NCBI GenBank assembly: GCA_035552595.1 | Contig: DASZKZ010000081.1 | Location: 1-40,420, forward strand | Reading direction: 5' to 3' | From: Aeolococcus sp035552595 | Lineage (GTDB): Bacteria > Chloroflexota > Dormibacteria > Aeolococcales > Aeolococcaceae | DNA length: 40,420 nucleotides | Part shown: piece after piece, positions 30,681-39,763 of the stretch | Position numbering within the stretch: the stretch's first letter is position 1 | How the letters are laid out: every line of letters starts with the position of its first letter | Notes under the pieces: generated by a model | Databases searched by the model: none | Seen by the model: only the letters and a program-made list of their open reading frames with translations | Told to the model about the DNA's origin: nothing | Made by a program: the position numbers and the translations under genes

Positions 30681-32867
30681 TTAACGGTCGGCGCTCGCAG
30701 GGTGCAGCAGATACGCGCTCTCGACGTAGTCCTGCACCATGCGCGTGGCCGAGAAGCGCGGACCGTTGGTGCGCAGCGAGCGCTTGATGCGGCGCACCCA
30801 GCCGTGCGGGATGCCATCGGCATCGCGGTCGTAGAAGAGCGGTACCACCTCGTGCTCGAGGAGATCGTAGAAGGCGGCGGCATCTCGTGAGTCCTGCACG
30901 CTGGGGTCGTACACGGCGTCCCCGGGGATGCCCCATCCGTTGGCGCCATCGAAGGCCTCCTCCCACCAACCGTCGAGGATCGAGAGGTTGAGGCCGCCGT
31001 TGAGCACAGACTTCATGCCGCTGGTGCCGCTCGCCTCGAGCGGCGGACGGGGGAGATTGACCCAGAGGTCGCACCCCGCCACCAGGTGGGAGGCGATGTC
31101 CAGGTCGTAGTTGTCGAGAAAGGCCACCCGCTCGGCGGCGTTGGCCAGCTCCTTGAACGAGAAGAGCCCCTGCGCCGAGCGCTTTCCCTCCTCATCGTTG
31201 GGGTGGGCCTTGCCCGCCAGGATCAGCTGCATGGGGCGCAACGGGTCGGCGATCAACCTGGCCACCCGCTGCGGCTCCAGGGTGAGCAGGTAGAGGCGCT
31301 TGTAGGTGGCCAGGCGGCGGGCGAAGCCGATGGTCAGCGCATCGGCGCTGAACCCGCGCTCGGCGGCCGCCACCATCTCGCGGTCCTCGCTGCGCGCCAG
31401 GCGCGTGGCCACGGCTCGGTCGCGCACGTACTCGACGAACTCCGCCCGCAGCCGGCAGCGCAGCGCCCAGAGCTCGGCGTCGGGGATGTCCTCGACCGCC
31501 GCCCAGGTCTGCGGATCCGCGGCTCGCGTGATCCAGCCGTCCGCCAGGTGGCGGTCGAGCAGCGTCCGCGTCGCCGGCGCCATCCAGGTGGGCACATGCA
31601 CGCCGTTGGTGACATGCCCGATGGGCACCGTGTCGACGGGGCGCTCCGGGAAGAGAGGCTGCCACATCTGCCGTGCCACCTCGCCATGACGGCGGCTCAC
31701 CGCGTTGGCGGAGCGGCTCATCTTGATGCCCAGAGGCGTCATCACGAACGGCTCGTGGGGGTTCTCCGGCCGGGTGCGGCCGAGTTGCAGGAAGCTGTTG
31801 AAGTCCATGCCGATCTCGGCGGGAAAGTCGCCCATCACCTCGGCGATCTCAGCGGTGTCGTAGCCCTCGTTGCCGGCGGCGACAGGCGTGTGGGTGGTGA
31901 ACACGGTGCGCTCCCGCGCGGCCGCGAAGGCGGTGTGACGATCGGCGCCGGCGACGATGTCGCGGCGCGCGAGCTCCAGGGGCGCCAGTCCCGCATGGCC
32001 CTCGTTGAGGTGGACCACCACCGGGTCCATGCCCATGGCCTCCAGCGCCCGCATCGATCCGATGCCGAGAAGCGCGTACTGGGCGAGGCGGATGGCCCGG
32101 TCGCTCTCATAGAGGCGAGCGGTGATCCAGCGATCCGTTCTGGAGTTCTCGCGCCGGTCCGCGTCGAGCAGGAAGAGAGGCACACGTCCCACCTGGACGC
32201 GCCAGACCTGCACGGTCAGGCGGCGCCCGCGCAATGGGACGCTGATGGTCAGCGGCTCCCCCTGCGCGTTGCGGACAAGAACGGCAGGAACGCGGTCGGC
32301 GTCGAGGGGGATCCAGTATTCGTGCTGGTACCCGGTGCGGTCCATGCGCTGCAGGAAGTAGCCCTGGCGGTAGAGCAGCCCGACGGCGACCAGGGGGACG
32401 GCCAGGTCGCTCGCCTCCTTGAGGATGTCGCCGGCCAGCACCCCCAGGCCCCCCGCATAGATGGGCAGCGAGGAGTGCACCGCGAACTCGGCGCAGAGGA
32501 AGGCCACCGGCCGCTGCGCCGACGCGCGTCCGGGAAGGGGCGGACGGGCCCTGTCGGACTCGATGGTGGCGAGGACGGCCTCGGCCTGGTCCATGAGACG
32601 AGCATCCGACGCCGCCCGCTCCAGCGCCGCCGAGGATGCGTCCAGCAGCAGCCGCACAGGATTGCGGTTGCTGCGATCCCAGCTGAGGGGGTCGATGGCC
32701 GTGAAGACCTCGTTGCCTCCCGGCGTCCACGACCAGCGGTAGTTGTACGCGATGCGCGCGAAGGCCGCCATCGGGGCGGGAAGCCGCGCCGCCAGGTCCT
32801 CCGCGGCGCGGGTCAGCTCGGCGCTTCCGTCGATGAGCGGGGTGACCCGGGCTGCCGTCTCCGTCAT
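30681..32867 (-). CDS. glgP: Alpha-glucan (glycogen/maltodextrin) phosphorylase
   Basis: Releases glucose 1-phosphate from alpha-1,4-glucans. It is 728 residues, ATG 32867, the shorter GT35 form with an N-terminal DUF3417 region (about 30-130: FARIAYNYRWSWTPGGNEVF). Core features: FLCAEFAVHSSLPIYAGGLGVLAGDILKEASDL, VVHLNEGHAGLAPLE, TTHTPVAAGNEGYD, NGVHVPTWM, RLATYKRLYLLT, ILAGKAHPNDE, then EASGTSGMKSVLNGGLNLS with the PLP lysine, and LDGWWEEAF. Its start overlaps the rpe stop by 4 nt, so the two are one operon. The product can enter the pentose phosphate pathway through phosphoglucomutase and zwf. Confidence 0.95.
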   Translation of the reverse strand: MTETAARVTPLIDGSAELTRAAEDLAARLPAPMAAFARIAYNYRWSWTPGGNEVFTAIDPLSWDRSNRNPVRLLLDASSAALERAASDARLMDQAEAVLATIESDRARPPLPGRASAQRPVAFLCAEFAVHSSLPIYAGGLGVLAGDILKEASDLAVPLVAVGLLYRQGYFLQRMDRTGYQHEYWIPLDADRVPAVLVRNAQGEPLTISVPLRGRRLTVQVWRVQVGRVPLFLLDADRRENSRTDRWITARLYESDRAIRLAQYALLGIGSMRALEAMGMDPVVVHLNEGHAGLAPLELARRDIVAGADRHTAFAAARERTVFTTHTPVAAGNEGYDTAEIAEVMGDFPAEIGMDFNSFLQLGRTRPENPHEPFVMTPLGIKMSRSANAVSRRHGEVARQMWQPLFPERPVDTVPIGHVTNGVHVPTWMAPATRTLLDRHLADGWITRAADPQTWAAVEDIPDAELWALRCRLRAEFVEYVRDRAVATRLARSEDREMVAAAERGFSADALTIGFARRLATYKRLYLLTLEPQRVARLIADPLRPMQLILAGKAHPNDEEGKRSAQGLFSFKELANAAERVAFLDNYDLDIASHLVAGCDLWVNLPRPPLEASGTSGMKSVLNGGLNLSILDGWWEEAFDGANGWGIPGDAVYDPSVQDSRDAAAFYDLLEHEVVPLFYDRDADGIPHGWVRRIKRSLRTNGPRFSATRMVQDYVESAYLLHPASADR

Positions 32868-33583
32868 GGCGGCGCGACCGCGGCCGGCGGCAGCGACGGC
32901 GCGGCAGCGAGCAGGGCGCGAACGCCGGCGGCGGGACCGCCGCGGTGGCCGAAGACCGCGGTTCCGGCCACCAGCACCGTCGCTCCCGCCGCCGCGCAGG
33001 CGGAGGCGGTCGCAGCGTCGACGCCGCCATCCACCTCGAGCTCGGTGACCAGCCGCCGGCTGTCGATCTCGGCGCGCAGCTGGGAGACCTTCTCGAGGGT
33101 GCGGGGGATGAGCCGCTGTCCGCCGAAGCCCGGGTCGATGGTCATCACCAGGGCGAGATCGCAGATCTCCAGGACCTCGTACAGCACGGTGACCGGGGTG
33201 CTGGGGTTGATCGCCGCTCCTGCCCGGCAGTCGAGCGCGCGGATCGCCGACAGGGTGCGGTGGAGGTGCGGCGACACCTCCTGGTGCACCGTGATGCCGT
33301 CCGCCCCGGCGGCGGCGAAGGTCTCGAGGTGTCGCTCCGGCTCGCGGATCATGAGGTGGAGCTCGAGCGGGAGAGCGGTCTCGCGGCGGAGCGATCGGAC
33401 GGTGTCGACGCCGAAGGTGAAGTTGGGAACGAAGCTTCCATCCATCACGTCGACGTGGAGACGCTCCGCGCCACTCCCGTCAAGCGCGTGGACCGCGTCA
33501 GCAAGAAACGCGAAGTTGGCGCCCAGGAGGCTGGGAGCGATGCAGATGGCGTCGGGACAACCCGGCCAAGTCGAGCGCGGCAC
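32864..33583 (-). CDS. rpe: Ribulose-phosphate 3-epimerase
   Basis: Interconverts ribulose 5-phosphate and xylulose 5-phosphate in the pentose phosphate pathway. The 239-residue TIM barrel starts at GTG 33583, chosen over the adjacent TTG 33586 because TAGGCT sits exactly 6 nt upstream of the GTG. Motifs: IAPSLLGANFAFLADAVHAL, the metal site LHVDVMDGSFVPNFTFG, LELHLMIREPERH, LVMTIDPGFGGQRLIP and ELEVDGGVDAATA followed by VLVAGTAVFGH (phosphate site). It overlaps glgP by 4 nt, placing an epimerase with a glucan phosphorylase. The oxidative branch genes lie about 2 kb downstream on the same strand but are separated by the plus-strand kinase. Confidence 0.96.
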   Translation of the reverse strand: MPRSTWPGCPDAICIAPSLLGANFAFLADAVHALDGSGAERLHVDVMDGSFVPNFTFGVDTVRSLRRETALPLELHLMIREPERHLETFAAAGADGITVHQEVSPHLHRTLSAIRALDCRAGAAINPSTPVTVLYEVLEICDLALVMTIDPGFGGQRLIPRTLEKVSQLRAEIDSRRLVTELEVDGGVDAATASACAAAGATVLVAGTAVFGHRGGPAAGVRALLAAAPSLPPAAVAPP

Positions 33584-33589
33584 CAACCG

Positions 33590-33595
33590 AGCCTA
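33590..33595 (-). promoter_or_regulatory. -10 element, leaderless promoter of rpe-glgP
   Basis: Minus strand TAGGCT, CGGTTG, GTG: the same hexamer and 6-nt spacing as before pepN. No ribosome-binding site lies between. The -35 region shows no TTGACA match. Confidence 0.6.
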
Positions 33596-33668
33596 CTCGA
33601 TGGGCGGCGCCAGCACCCTCAGGCGAGGGCCTGCGGGTGGCGGACGCGGTGCCGCAAAGATCGGTATA

Positions 33669-33703
33669 GGTCTAGTAGCCTAAGGTTAGTGTCCTAATGG
33701 TAG
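33669..33703. repeat. Imperfect 14-15 bp tandem repeats before the histidine kinase
   Basis: GGTCTAGTAGCCTAA (33669-33683) is followed by GGTTAGTGTCCTAAT (33684-33698) and a partial GGTAGGTAG running to the kinase ATG. The core CCTAAGGTTAG/CCTAATGGTAG recurs with a 14-nt period. The block is clearly A/T-richer than its surroundings. It is probably a promoter or operator region; the binding protein is unknown. Confidence 0.6.
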
Positions 33704-33707
33704 GTAG

Positions 33708-35447
33708 ATGAGCTCCCGCGCCACTCCGGGGATTGACGCTGATACGGCGCTCGACGGGGCCCTTCTGGACCTGCTCGCAGCGCTCCGGGACGAACGCGGC
33801 GCCCCCGAGGACAGCGACTCCCTGGCGGCCATGCTCGCCCGCCACGCGCTCATCGACTCGGTTCGCGGGTGCGCTCTCTGCCTCATCGATGGCGATGACG
33901 CGCTTCGCGTCGCCGGGGTGGCCGGCCAGACCGGCACGGTGGCAGCGGGCTCGCAGTGGCAGTTCGCCCACTCGCCGGTGGCTCAGGCGCTCGCCGGGAT
34001 CGACATCGCCCGCCCGATCGGGGACGACGTCAGCAACCTGGCCCGCGCGCTGGGCGTTCGACCGGGCGAGCAGCTGCTCGCGGCGCCGCTCCGCATCGGA
34101 GAGCGAGGCGATGGGGAGCCGACCTCTCTGGGCGCGCTCCTGCTGATCCGTGGTCGTCCCGGCACTCTCTCCGTCGAGGAGTGCGCCTTCCTGGAGAACT
34201 ACACGTCGCTGGTGGCCCTGGCGCTGTTGGGCGCAGCGCCGGCCCAGGATTGGGCGGGACGCGCGCGCCGCCTCCACCGCACCGTGAACGCCGCCGTGGA
34301 CCTGATGGGCTCACTCGACGCCGAGGAGATCGTCCCGCGGGTTCTGCAGAGCACCTGCCGGTCGCTGGAGGCCGACCGCGCTGTGCTGCTGCGGCTCGAG
34401 GGCGAGGAGCTGGTCACGGAAGGGGTCCACGACCTCGACCGGGCGGTCCTGTCCGACTGGCGCGCGCCCGTCGCCGACCTGCCGCTCTTCCAGCAGGCGC
34501 TGCGCTCGGGAGAGGTCGTGGTGGGCGACAGCGAGGCGTGCGAGCGCATGCCCGAGGGGGCCAGGGAGGCGTTCGGCGACGTCTGCCACGCCCTGATCCT
34601 GCCCATTCGCGTCGATGAGAGCGGGACCCGCTTCATGGCCGCGTTCCGGCGCCAGCCGCGCCCCTTCATCCACGACGATTCCATCACCCTGCAGCTGCTC
34701 GGGCACGTCGCCCTGGTGGCGCTGCGCAACTCCCGCCTCTACGCGGACGCACAGGCGGCGTCGCAGGCGATGTCGTCGTTCCTCAACCTCATCGTGCACG
34801 ATCTGCGCGCTCCACTCACGGTGCTCTCGGGGTACGTCGACCTGCTCCGTGGCGGAACCTTCGGCGACGGCCCGGCGGCATGGCAGAAGCCGATGGACCT
34901 GATCGCCGGCAAGCTCCACGAGACCCACCGACTGGTCGACGACATCCTGCTTGCCGCCCGACTGGAGAGCGGCGCCATCCCGGCGACGATCGAAACCCTC
35001 GATCTCAACGAGGTCATCTCCAGAGCGGCGCTGCGCAGCGAGGCACGCGCGGGACTGGCCGGCGCCATCATCGAGACCGCGCCGGACGCCGAGCCCGTGC
35101 CCGTCTCGGGCGACGTCTTCCATGTCGACCGCATCGTCGACAACCTCGTCAACAACGCCATCAGCTACGGCGGCACCTCACCGTGGGTGCGCCTGTCGAT
35201 CGATCGATCGCAACCTCCGGCGATTCGCGTCGAGGATCACGGCGTCGGCATCAGGGCGGAGCTGCAATCGCGCATCTTCGACCGCTTCTTCCGCATCGAC
35301 CACAAGATCCCGGGCACCGGCTTCGGCCTCCACGTCGGCCGCGTGCTCGCCGAGGCATGCGGCGGCTCGCTGCGCATCGAGAGCAGTGTTCCCGGGCGGG
35401 GCAGCGTCTTCCGCCTCGAGCTGCCCGCGGCACCGGCCGCCGGCTGA
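33708..35447 (+). CDS. GAF-domain sensor histidine kinase (orphan)
   Basis: A 579-residue soluble sensor kinase, ATG 33708. Residues about 20-175 and 190-350 look like two GAF-type sensory domains (for example GCALCLIDGDDALRVAGVAG; VNAAVDLMGSLDAEEIVPRVLQSTCRSLEADRAVLLRLEG is a typical GAF opening). The phospho-acceptor is H364 in NLIVHDLRAPLTVLSGYVDLL. The catalytic domain has N box VDNLVNNAISYGG, G1 EDHGVGIRAEL, F box FDRFFRID and G2 GTGFGLHVGRVLAE. No transmembrane segment and no adjacent response regulator are present. It likely senses a small ligand or redox state in the cytosol and signals to a distant regulator. Confidence 0.93.
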   Translation: MSSRATPGIDADTALDGALLDLLAALRDERGAPEDSDSLAAMLARHALIDSVRGCALCLIDGDDALRVAGVAGQTGTVAAGSQWQFAHSPVAQALAGIDIARPIGDDVSNLARALGVRPGEQLLAAPLRIGERGDGEPTSLGALLLIRGRPGTLSVEECAFLENYTSLVALALLGAAPAQDWAGRARRLHRTVNAAVDLMGSLDAEEIVPRVLQSTCRSLEADRAVLLRLEGEELVTEGVHDLDRAVLSDWRAPVADLPLFQQALRSGEVVVGDSEACERMPEGAREAFGDVCHALILPIRVDESGTRFMAAFRRQPRPFIHDDSITLQLLGHVALVALRNSRLYADAQAASQAMSSFLNLIVHDLRAPLTVLSGYVDLLRGGTFGDGPAAWQKPMDLIAGKLHETHRLVDDILLAARLESGAIPATIETLDLNEVISRAALRSEARAGLAGAIIETAPDAEPVPVSGDVFHVDRIVDNLVNNAISYGGTSPWVRLSIDRSQPPAIRVEDHGVGIRAELQSRIFDRFFRIDHKIPGTGFGLHVGRVLAEACGGSLRIESSVPGRGSVFRLELPAAPAAG

Positions 35448-35548
35448 CGCGCACCGGTACACCCCCTAGCATCGTTGCAGCGCAGCGGCCGAGCGCCGGC
35501 CGACACAGCCTCGACACATCGACAAGCTGTTCACGGAGGGAGTTCCCC

Positions 35549-35608
35549 ATGCCCGCACAGGATGGGATCGCGCTGCTGCGCGAGGATCACCGCGCCATCA
35601 AGCAGCTG
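35549..35608 (+). pseudogene. 5' stump of a hemerythrin-like (HHE domain) gene
   Basis: A strong ribosome site GGAGGGAG (35535-35542) precedes ATG 35549. The first 20 codons read MPAQDGIALLREDHRAIKQL, the characteristic N-terminus of cytosolic HHE/hemerythrin-like proteins (DAIxLLxxDHxxVxxLF). After residue 20 similarity stops; the frame continues only as antisense of the DUF72 gene, whose stop is at 35617. About 90% of a normal 150-190-residue protein is missing, so this is a 5' remnant left by a deletion or rearrangement at about 35609-35617. TAGCAT at 35468-35473 may be its old -10. Confidence 0.65.
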
Positions 35609-35616
35609 GATGACGG

Positions 35617-36393
35617 TCAGCCGACCGGAGCCTCGCCGAGCGGGGGCACCCGGCTGGGGTGCAGTCCCGTCCTCGCAGCGTGGCCGGCGAAGCGCACCGC
35701 GTCGCGGACCGCGCACCCGCGGTGGTCGTTGTTGAAGAACACGTACACGTCCTCGCCGTCGTGCCAGAGCTGGGAAACGCGCGCCGCCCAGCTGCGCAGC
35801 GCCCGATCGCCGTAGCAGGGGCTCGGCGCGGCCCGGCCCTCATGGAGGCGGACGAAGCCCCATGTCGCGGTGCGCCACAGCGGCTGCAGCGGACGCCCGC
35901 CGCGGTCGGTGAGGCAGAGCGCCGCGTTGTGAGCGCGCAGGCAGGCGGCGACGTCATCGGTGTACCAGCTGGGGTGCCGGAACTCCACGGCGATGCGCCG
36001 GCCGCGCGGGAACGCCGCCAGGACGGTGTCCAACCGCTCCACGTCGCAGCCCATCGTCGGGGGCAATTGGAGGAGCAGCGCGCTGATCTTGCCGGCGAGC
36101 GGGTGGGCGCGGTCGAGGAACAGCTGCACCGGGTCCTGGGGGTCGCTCAGCCGCCGCACGTGGGTCAGATAGCGGGAGAGCTTGAGCACGAAGCGAAAGT
36201 CCGCCGGCGTCTCCTCGCTCCAGCGCGCGAAGGTCTCGGTGGCGGGCAGGTGATAGAAGGTGTTGTTGACCTCCACGCAGGCGAAGCGGCGGGCGTAGTG
36301 CTGCAGCCAGGCGCGCTGCGGCACGCCGCGCGGATAGAAGCGGCCGCGCCACGACGCGTACTGCCAGCCCGAGGTGCCCACCAGCAGCGCCAC
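35617..36393 (-). CDS. DUF72 (YecE-like) family protein
   Basis: A 258-residue TIM-barrel-like DUF72 protein. GTG 36393 is chosen because the family begins right there (VALLVGTSGWQYASWRGRFYP); longer in-frame sequence upstream is antisense to pgl. Family marks: FACVEVNNTFYHLPATETFARWSEETPADFRFVLKLSRYLTH, ALLLQLPPTM, RIAVEFRHPSWY, RLHEGRA and the closing DVYVFFNNDHRGCAVRDAVR. Function is not established for the family (a nuclease or Fe-S-linked role has been suggested). It starts 8 nt after pgl, so it is the last gene of the pentose phosphate operon. Confidence 0.9.
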   Translation of the reverse strand: MALLVGTSGWQYASWRGRFYPRGVPQRAWLQHYARRFACVEVNNTFYHLPATETFARWSEETPADFRFVLKLSRYLTHVRRLSDPQDPVQLFLDRAHPLAGKISALLLQLPPTMGCDVERLDTVLAAFPRGRRIAVEFRHPSWYTDDVAACLRAHNAALCLTDRGGRPLQPLWRTATWGFVRLHEGRAAPSPCYGDRALRSWAARVSQLWHDGEDVYVFFNNDHRGCAVRDAVRFAGHAARTGLHPSRVPPLGEAPVG

Positions 36394-36401
36394 CGTCGGT
36401 G

Positions 36402-37118
36402 TCAGCCGGCTGCGCGAGCCGCGGCGGCGTCGAGGAACCAGAGTAACTGGCCGTGGCTCGGCTGCACCCGCGCCGCCGGCACGGTGCCGTTGACGACCCC
36501 GCGCAGGGCGTCTGCCTTGGCGGCGCCCGTGACCAGGAAGGCGACGTGCGCCGCGGCGTTGAGGGTGGGCAGCGTCAGCGTGATGCGGTCGGCCGGGGGA
36601 ACCGGCGCCCGGCCGCGTGTGGCCCATGTCGAGGTGACCTCGAGGGCGGCGCTGCCGGGGAAGAGGGAGGCTGTGTGGCCATCGTTGCCGAGCCCGAGCA
36701 GCACCACGTCGAGTCGCGGCGGAGCGCCCGATTCGGTCTCGAGCAGCTGCGCGTATTCGGCGGCGGCCGAGTCGAGATCCGGGCGTTCCGCCTCCATGCG
36801 GTGAACCTGCCCGGCCGGGATGGCGACCTTGTCCAGCAACGTGTCGTGGACCAGGCGGTAGTTGCTCTGGGGGTGGTCGGGAGCAACGGCGCGCTCATCG
36901 CCGAAGAAGACATGCCAGCTGGACCACTCGATGCCGTCGCGGAACGTCGAAGAGGCCAGGGCCTCGTAGAGAAAACGCGGCGTGCTCCCTCCGGAGGTGG
37001 CGATCCGGAAGACCTCGGCCTGGCCGCAGCGCTCCGAGATCCATTGGGCCACCGCTGTCGCGGTGGCGATCGGATCGGTCAGGACGCGAGCCTCACCGGG
37101 GAGCTCGGCGACGCTCAT
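36402..37118 (-). CDS. pgl: 6-phosphogluconolactonase
   Basis: Hydrolyses 6-phosphogluconolactone to 6-phosphogluconate, step two of the oxidative pentose phosphate pathway. It is 238 residues, ATG 37118, sharing one base with the opcA stop (TGATG). DevB-type motifs are clear: FRIATSGGSTPRFLYEALA at about 39-57, WHVFFGDERAVAPDHPQSNYRLVHDTLL at about 68-95 and DVVLLGLGNDGHTASLFPGS at about 136-155. The C-terminal AKADALRGVVNG is typical. Confidence 0.95.
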   Translation of the reverse strand: MSVAELPGEARVLTDPIATATAVAQWISERCGQAEVFRIATSGGSTPRFLYEALASSTFRDGIEWSSWHVFFGDERAVAPDHPQSNYRLVHDTLLDKVAIPAGQVHRMEAERPDLDSAAAEYAQLLETESGAPPRLDVVLLGLGNDGHTASLFPGSAALEVTSTWATRGRAPVPPADRITLTLPTLNAAAHVAFLVTGAAKADALRGVVNGTVPAARVQPSHGQLLWFLDAAAARAAG

Positions 37119-38179
37119 CAGCGCGCTGAGGAGAGGACGGCCGCGCTGCGCAACGCGTCACGGTACACCGGGTCCTCGCCGCTGACCTCGAGCAGCCTCC
37201 CCACCAGGTCGACCGTGTCCGGCTCGGTGATGGGCACGGCGCGCTCCGCGGTGATCCCGCCGTCGACATCGATGACGCTGTACAGCGCCGACCCCCGGCG
37301 CTCCAGCGTCACCAGAGCCTGGTGGCCGTCGACGTGGCAGCGCAGGGCGGCACGGATGAGATCGCGGTCGGCGACCTCCGCGGTCGCCCGGAACGCCGCC
37401 ACCACTTCCGGTTGCCGTGGCGACGCGGCCCAGCCGAGGCGGCTGGCCAGCCAGCCCGCGATCAGCCAGGTCTGTGCCGAGACGTGGTCGCCGCCGCATT
37501 CGAGGTCGACGCGGGTGATGCCGTGGACGAAGGGACGCACATCCTCACCGTCGAAGGACTGGGCGATCAGCTCGCGCCACATGCGGGTGCGCTCCCACGC
37601 CACGTCGGAGATGGCGATGGCGTTGCCGACCCGGACGAGCTCCTCGGAGAGCGTCCGCAGAGTGCCCGCGTCGTGGTATTCGCCGCTGTCGATGATCACG
37701 CGCTCCGAGATCGCCACCGCGTCCTGCCCGAAAGCCTGCCGCAGTGGGGGAGCGCCGACCAGCCACAGGTAGACGGGGATGTCCGGGACCAGCAATGGGG
37801 TGACCACGCTGGCGAGGTGGTACGCGACCTCGCCGCCGACGTGAAGACGGACCTGCTCGGCGCACACCTGTCCACTGTCGGTGGCCGAGCACTGCAGCGA
37901 GAGGTCCGCCTCGATCTGGTCCCGGCCGTCGGGGGTGGCGACGATGATGATCGCCCGCGCAGGGTGCTTGGCGCCGAGCCGTCCCACCGCCTGGGAGGCC
38001 ATGTCCGCGCTCTCGACATCGACACAGGCGGCCACCAGGTTGAGCACCGAGAGCCGCACGGCCGCGCCCTCGATGCCCCCGCTGCGCAGCATCTCGCGGT
38101 GCATCTCGGCGAGGACGCGATTGACCGCGTGCAATCCGCTGGCGTGCGACACCTGCAGCGGCGTGCTGGCCGTCAGCAT
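37118..38179 (-). CDS. opcA: Glucose-6-phosphate dehydrogenase assembly protein OpcA
   Basis: Partner required for assembly and redox activation of G6PDH in cyanobacteria and actinobacteria. It is 353 residues from ATG 38179, one nt after the zwf stop; the open frame further upstream is only zwf antisense. Recognisable segments are VLNLVAACVDVESADMASQAVGRLGAKHPARAIIIVATPDG, VCAEQVRLHVGGEVAYHLASVVTPLLVPDIPVYLWLVGAPP, VIIDSGEYHDAGTLRTL and ISDVAWERTRMWRELIAQSFD. The order gnd-zwf-opcA-pgl is the typical actinobacterial arrangement. Sequence does not show whether the redox-sensing cysteines of cyanobacterial OpcA are conserved. Confidence 0.94.
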   Translation of the reverse strand: MLTASTPLQVSHASGLHAVNRVLAEMHREMLRSGGIEGAAVRLSVLNLVAACVDVESADMASQAVGRLGAKHPARAIIIVATPDGRDQIEADLSLQCSATDSGQVCAEQVRLHVGGEVAYHLASVVTPLLVPDIPVYLWLVGAPPLRQAFGQDAVAISERVIIDSGEYHDAGTLRTLSEELVRVGNAIAISDVAWERTRMWRELIAQSFDGEDVRPFVHGITRVDLECGGDHVSAQTWLIAGWLASRLGWAASPRQPEVVAAFRATAEVADRDLIRAALRCHVDGHQALVTLERRGSALYSVIDVDGGITAERAVPITEPDTVDLVGRLLEVSGEDPVYRDALRSAAVLSSAR

Positions 38180-38180
38180 C

Positions 38181-39763
38181 TCAGAGGCGGCGCCACTGCC
38201 GGCCGTCACGAGCCAGGAACTCCCGGGCGCTCTGCGGGCCCCAGGAGCCCGCCTCGTAGTTGGGGAACTCGTTGGGGTCGGGGGGATGGGCGCGCCAGCC
38301 GTCGAGGATGGCGGTGCAGAAGCGCCACGCCTCCTCCACCTCGTCCTCGCGGGCGAAGAGGGTGGTGTCACCGAGCATGCAGTCGAGCAGGAGACGCTCG
38401 TACGCCTCCGGGGACTCCTTGAGGAACGCGCTTCCATAGAGGAAGTCCATGTTGACCGTGCGAATCCGCATCGACTGTCCGGGGATCTTGGCGCTGAAGC
38501 GCAGCGTGATGCCCTCGTCCGGCTGGATGCGCAACACCAGGAGGTTGGGGTCGATGCTGTCGGCGGGAAGGCTCCCCGCCGGTGTGGGGGTGTTGCCGCC
38601 AAAGGGGGAGTGGGGCACGCGCCGGAACTGGATGGCGATCTCCGTGGCCCGTTTGGGAAGGCGCTTGCCGGTGCGCAGGTAGAACGGGGTGCCCGCCCAG
38701 CGCCAGTTGTCGATGTCCACCTTCATGGCGACGAAGGTCTCGCGCAGCGAGTCAGGGGCCACGCCGGGCTCGTCGCGGTAGCCGGGGACCGTCTCACCGT
38801 CGATCCATCCGGCGCCGTACTGGCCGCGCACGGTATGCGAGAGCGCATCGTCGGGATGGATGGGCCGGACGGCCTGGAGCAGCTTCACCTTCTCGTCGCG
38901 GACGGTCTCGGCGCGGAAGTTGCTCGGTGCCTCCATGCCCACGATGGCCATGAGCTGCATCACGTGGTTCTGGATGATGTCGCGGAGCGCTCCGGACTCC
39001 TCGTAGTACGCGCCCCGGCCCTCGACGCCGATGTTCTCGGCGACGGTGATCTGCACATGATCGATGTACTGGCGGTTCCACAGCGGTTCGAAGATGCCGT
39101 TGGCGAATCGGAAGACGAGGAGGTTCTGCACGGTCTCCTTGCCGAGGTAGTGATCGATGCGGTAGATCTGCTCCTCGCTGAAGGCCATGTGCAGCTTGCT
39201 GTTGAGATCGCGGGCGCTCTCCAGGTTGTGCCCGAACGGTTTCTCCACGACCATGCGCCGGAAGCCGTCACCCTGCGCGCGCGAGAGCCCCTCCTCGCCG
39301 AGGCGCCCGGCCAGAGGGGCGAAGCCACTCGGCGGGATCGAGAAATAGAAGATGCGATTGCCGGCGGTGCCGCGCTCGCGGTCGAGCTCCTCCAGGGTCT
39401 GGTGGAGGGCGTGGAGCCCGTCGGGGGCGTCCAAGTCGTACCAGCAGTAGCGCAGCCCGGCGGCGAACACGTTCCACACGTCCTCACGCAGGGGCACGCG
39501 GCCGTATCGTTGCACGTCCTCGCGCATGGCCGCGCGGAACTCCTCGGTCGACTGCTCGGTGCGGCCGGCGCCGACGATGCTGAATCCGGGGGGCAGCAGC
39601 CCGTCGGCCGCCAGCGCGTAGAGCGCGGGTACCAGCTTGCGCTTGGTGAGGTCGCCGGTGGCGCCGAAGATGACCACCACGCACGGCAGCGGGATGCGTC
39701 CCTGGCGGAGGCCCTCGCTGAGAGGGTTGGACTGGACGGCCGCCTCGTCGACCGCGGTCTCGG

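Noticed and set aside
33679..33697. Possible DtxR/IdeR iron box upstream of the histidine kinase
   Set aside because: Only one half-site matches well and the central spacing is about 2 nt short of the 19-bp consensus; the tandem-repeat description fits better.
35195..35210. CGATCGATCGATCG run inside the histidine kinase gene
   Set aside because: Lies in the coding sequence of the kinase catalytic domain (S-I-D-R-S) and is explained by codon usage.
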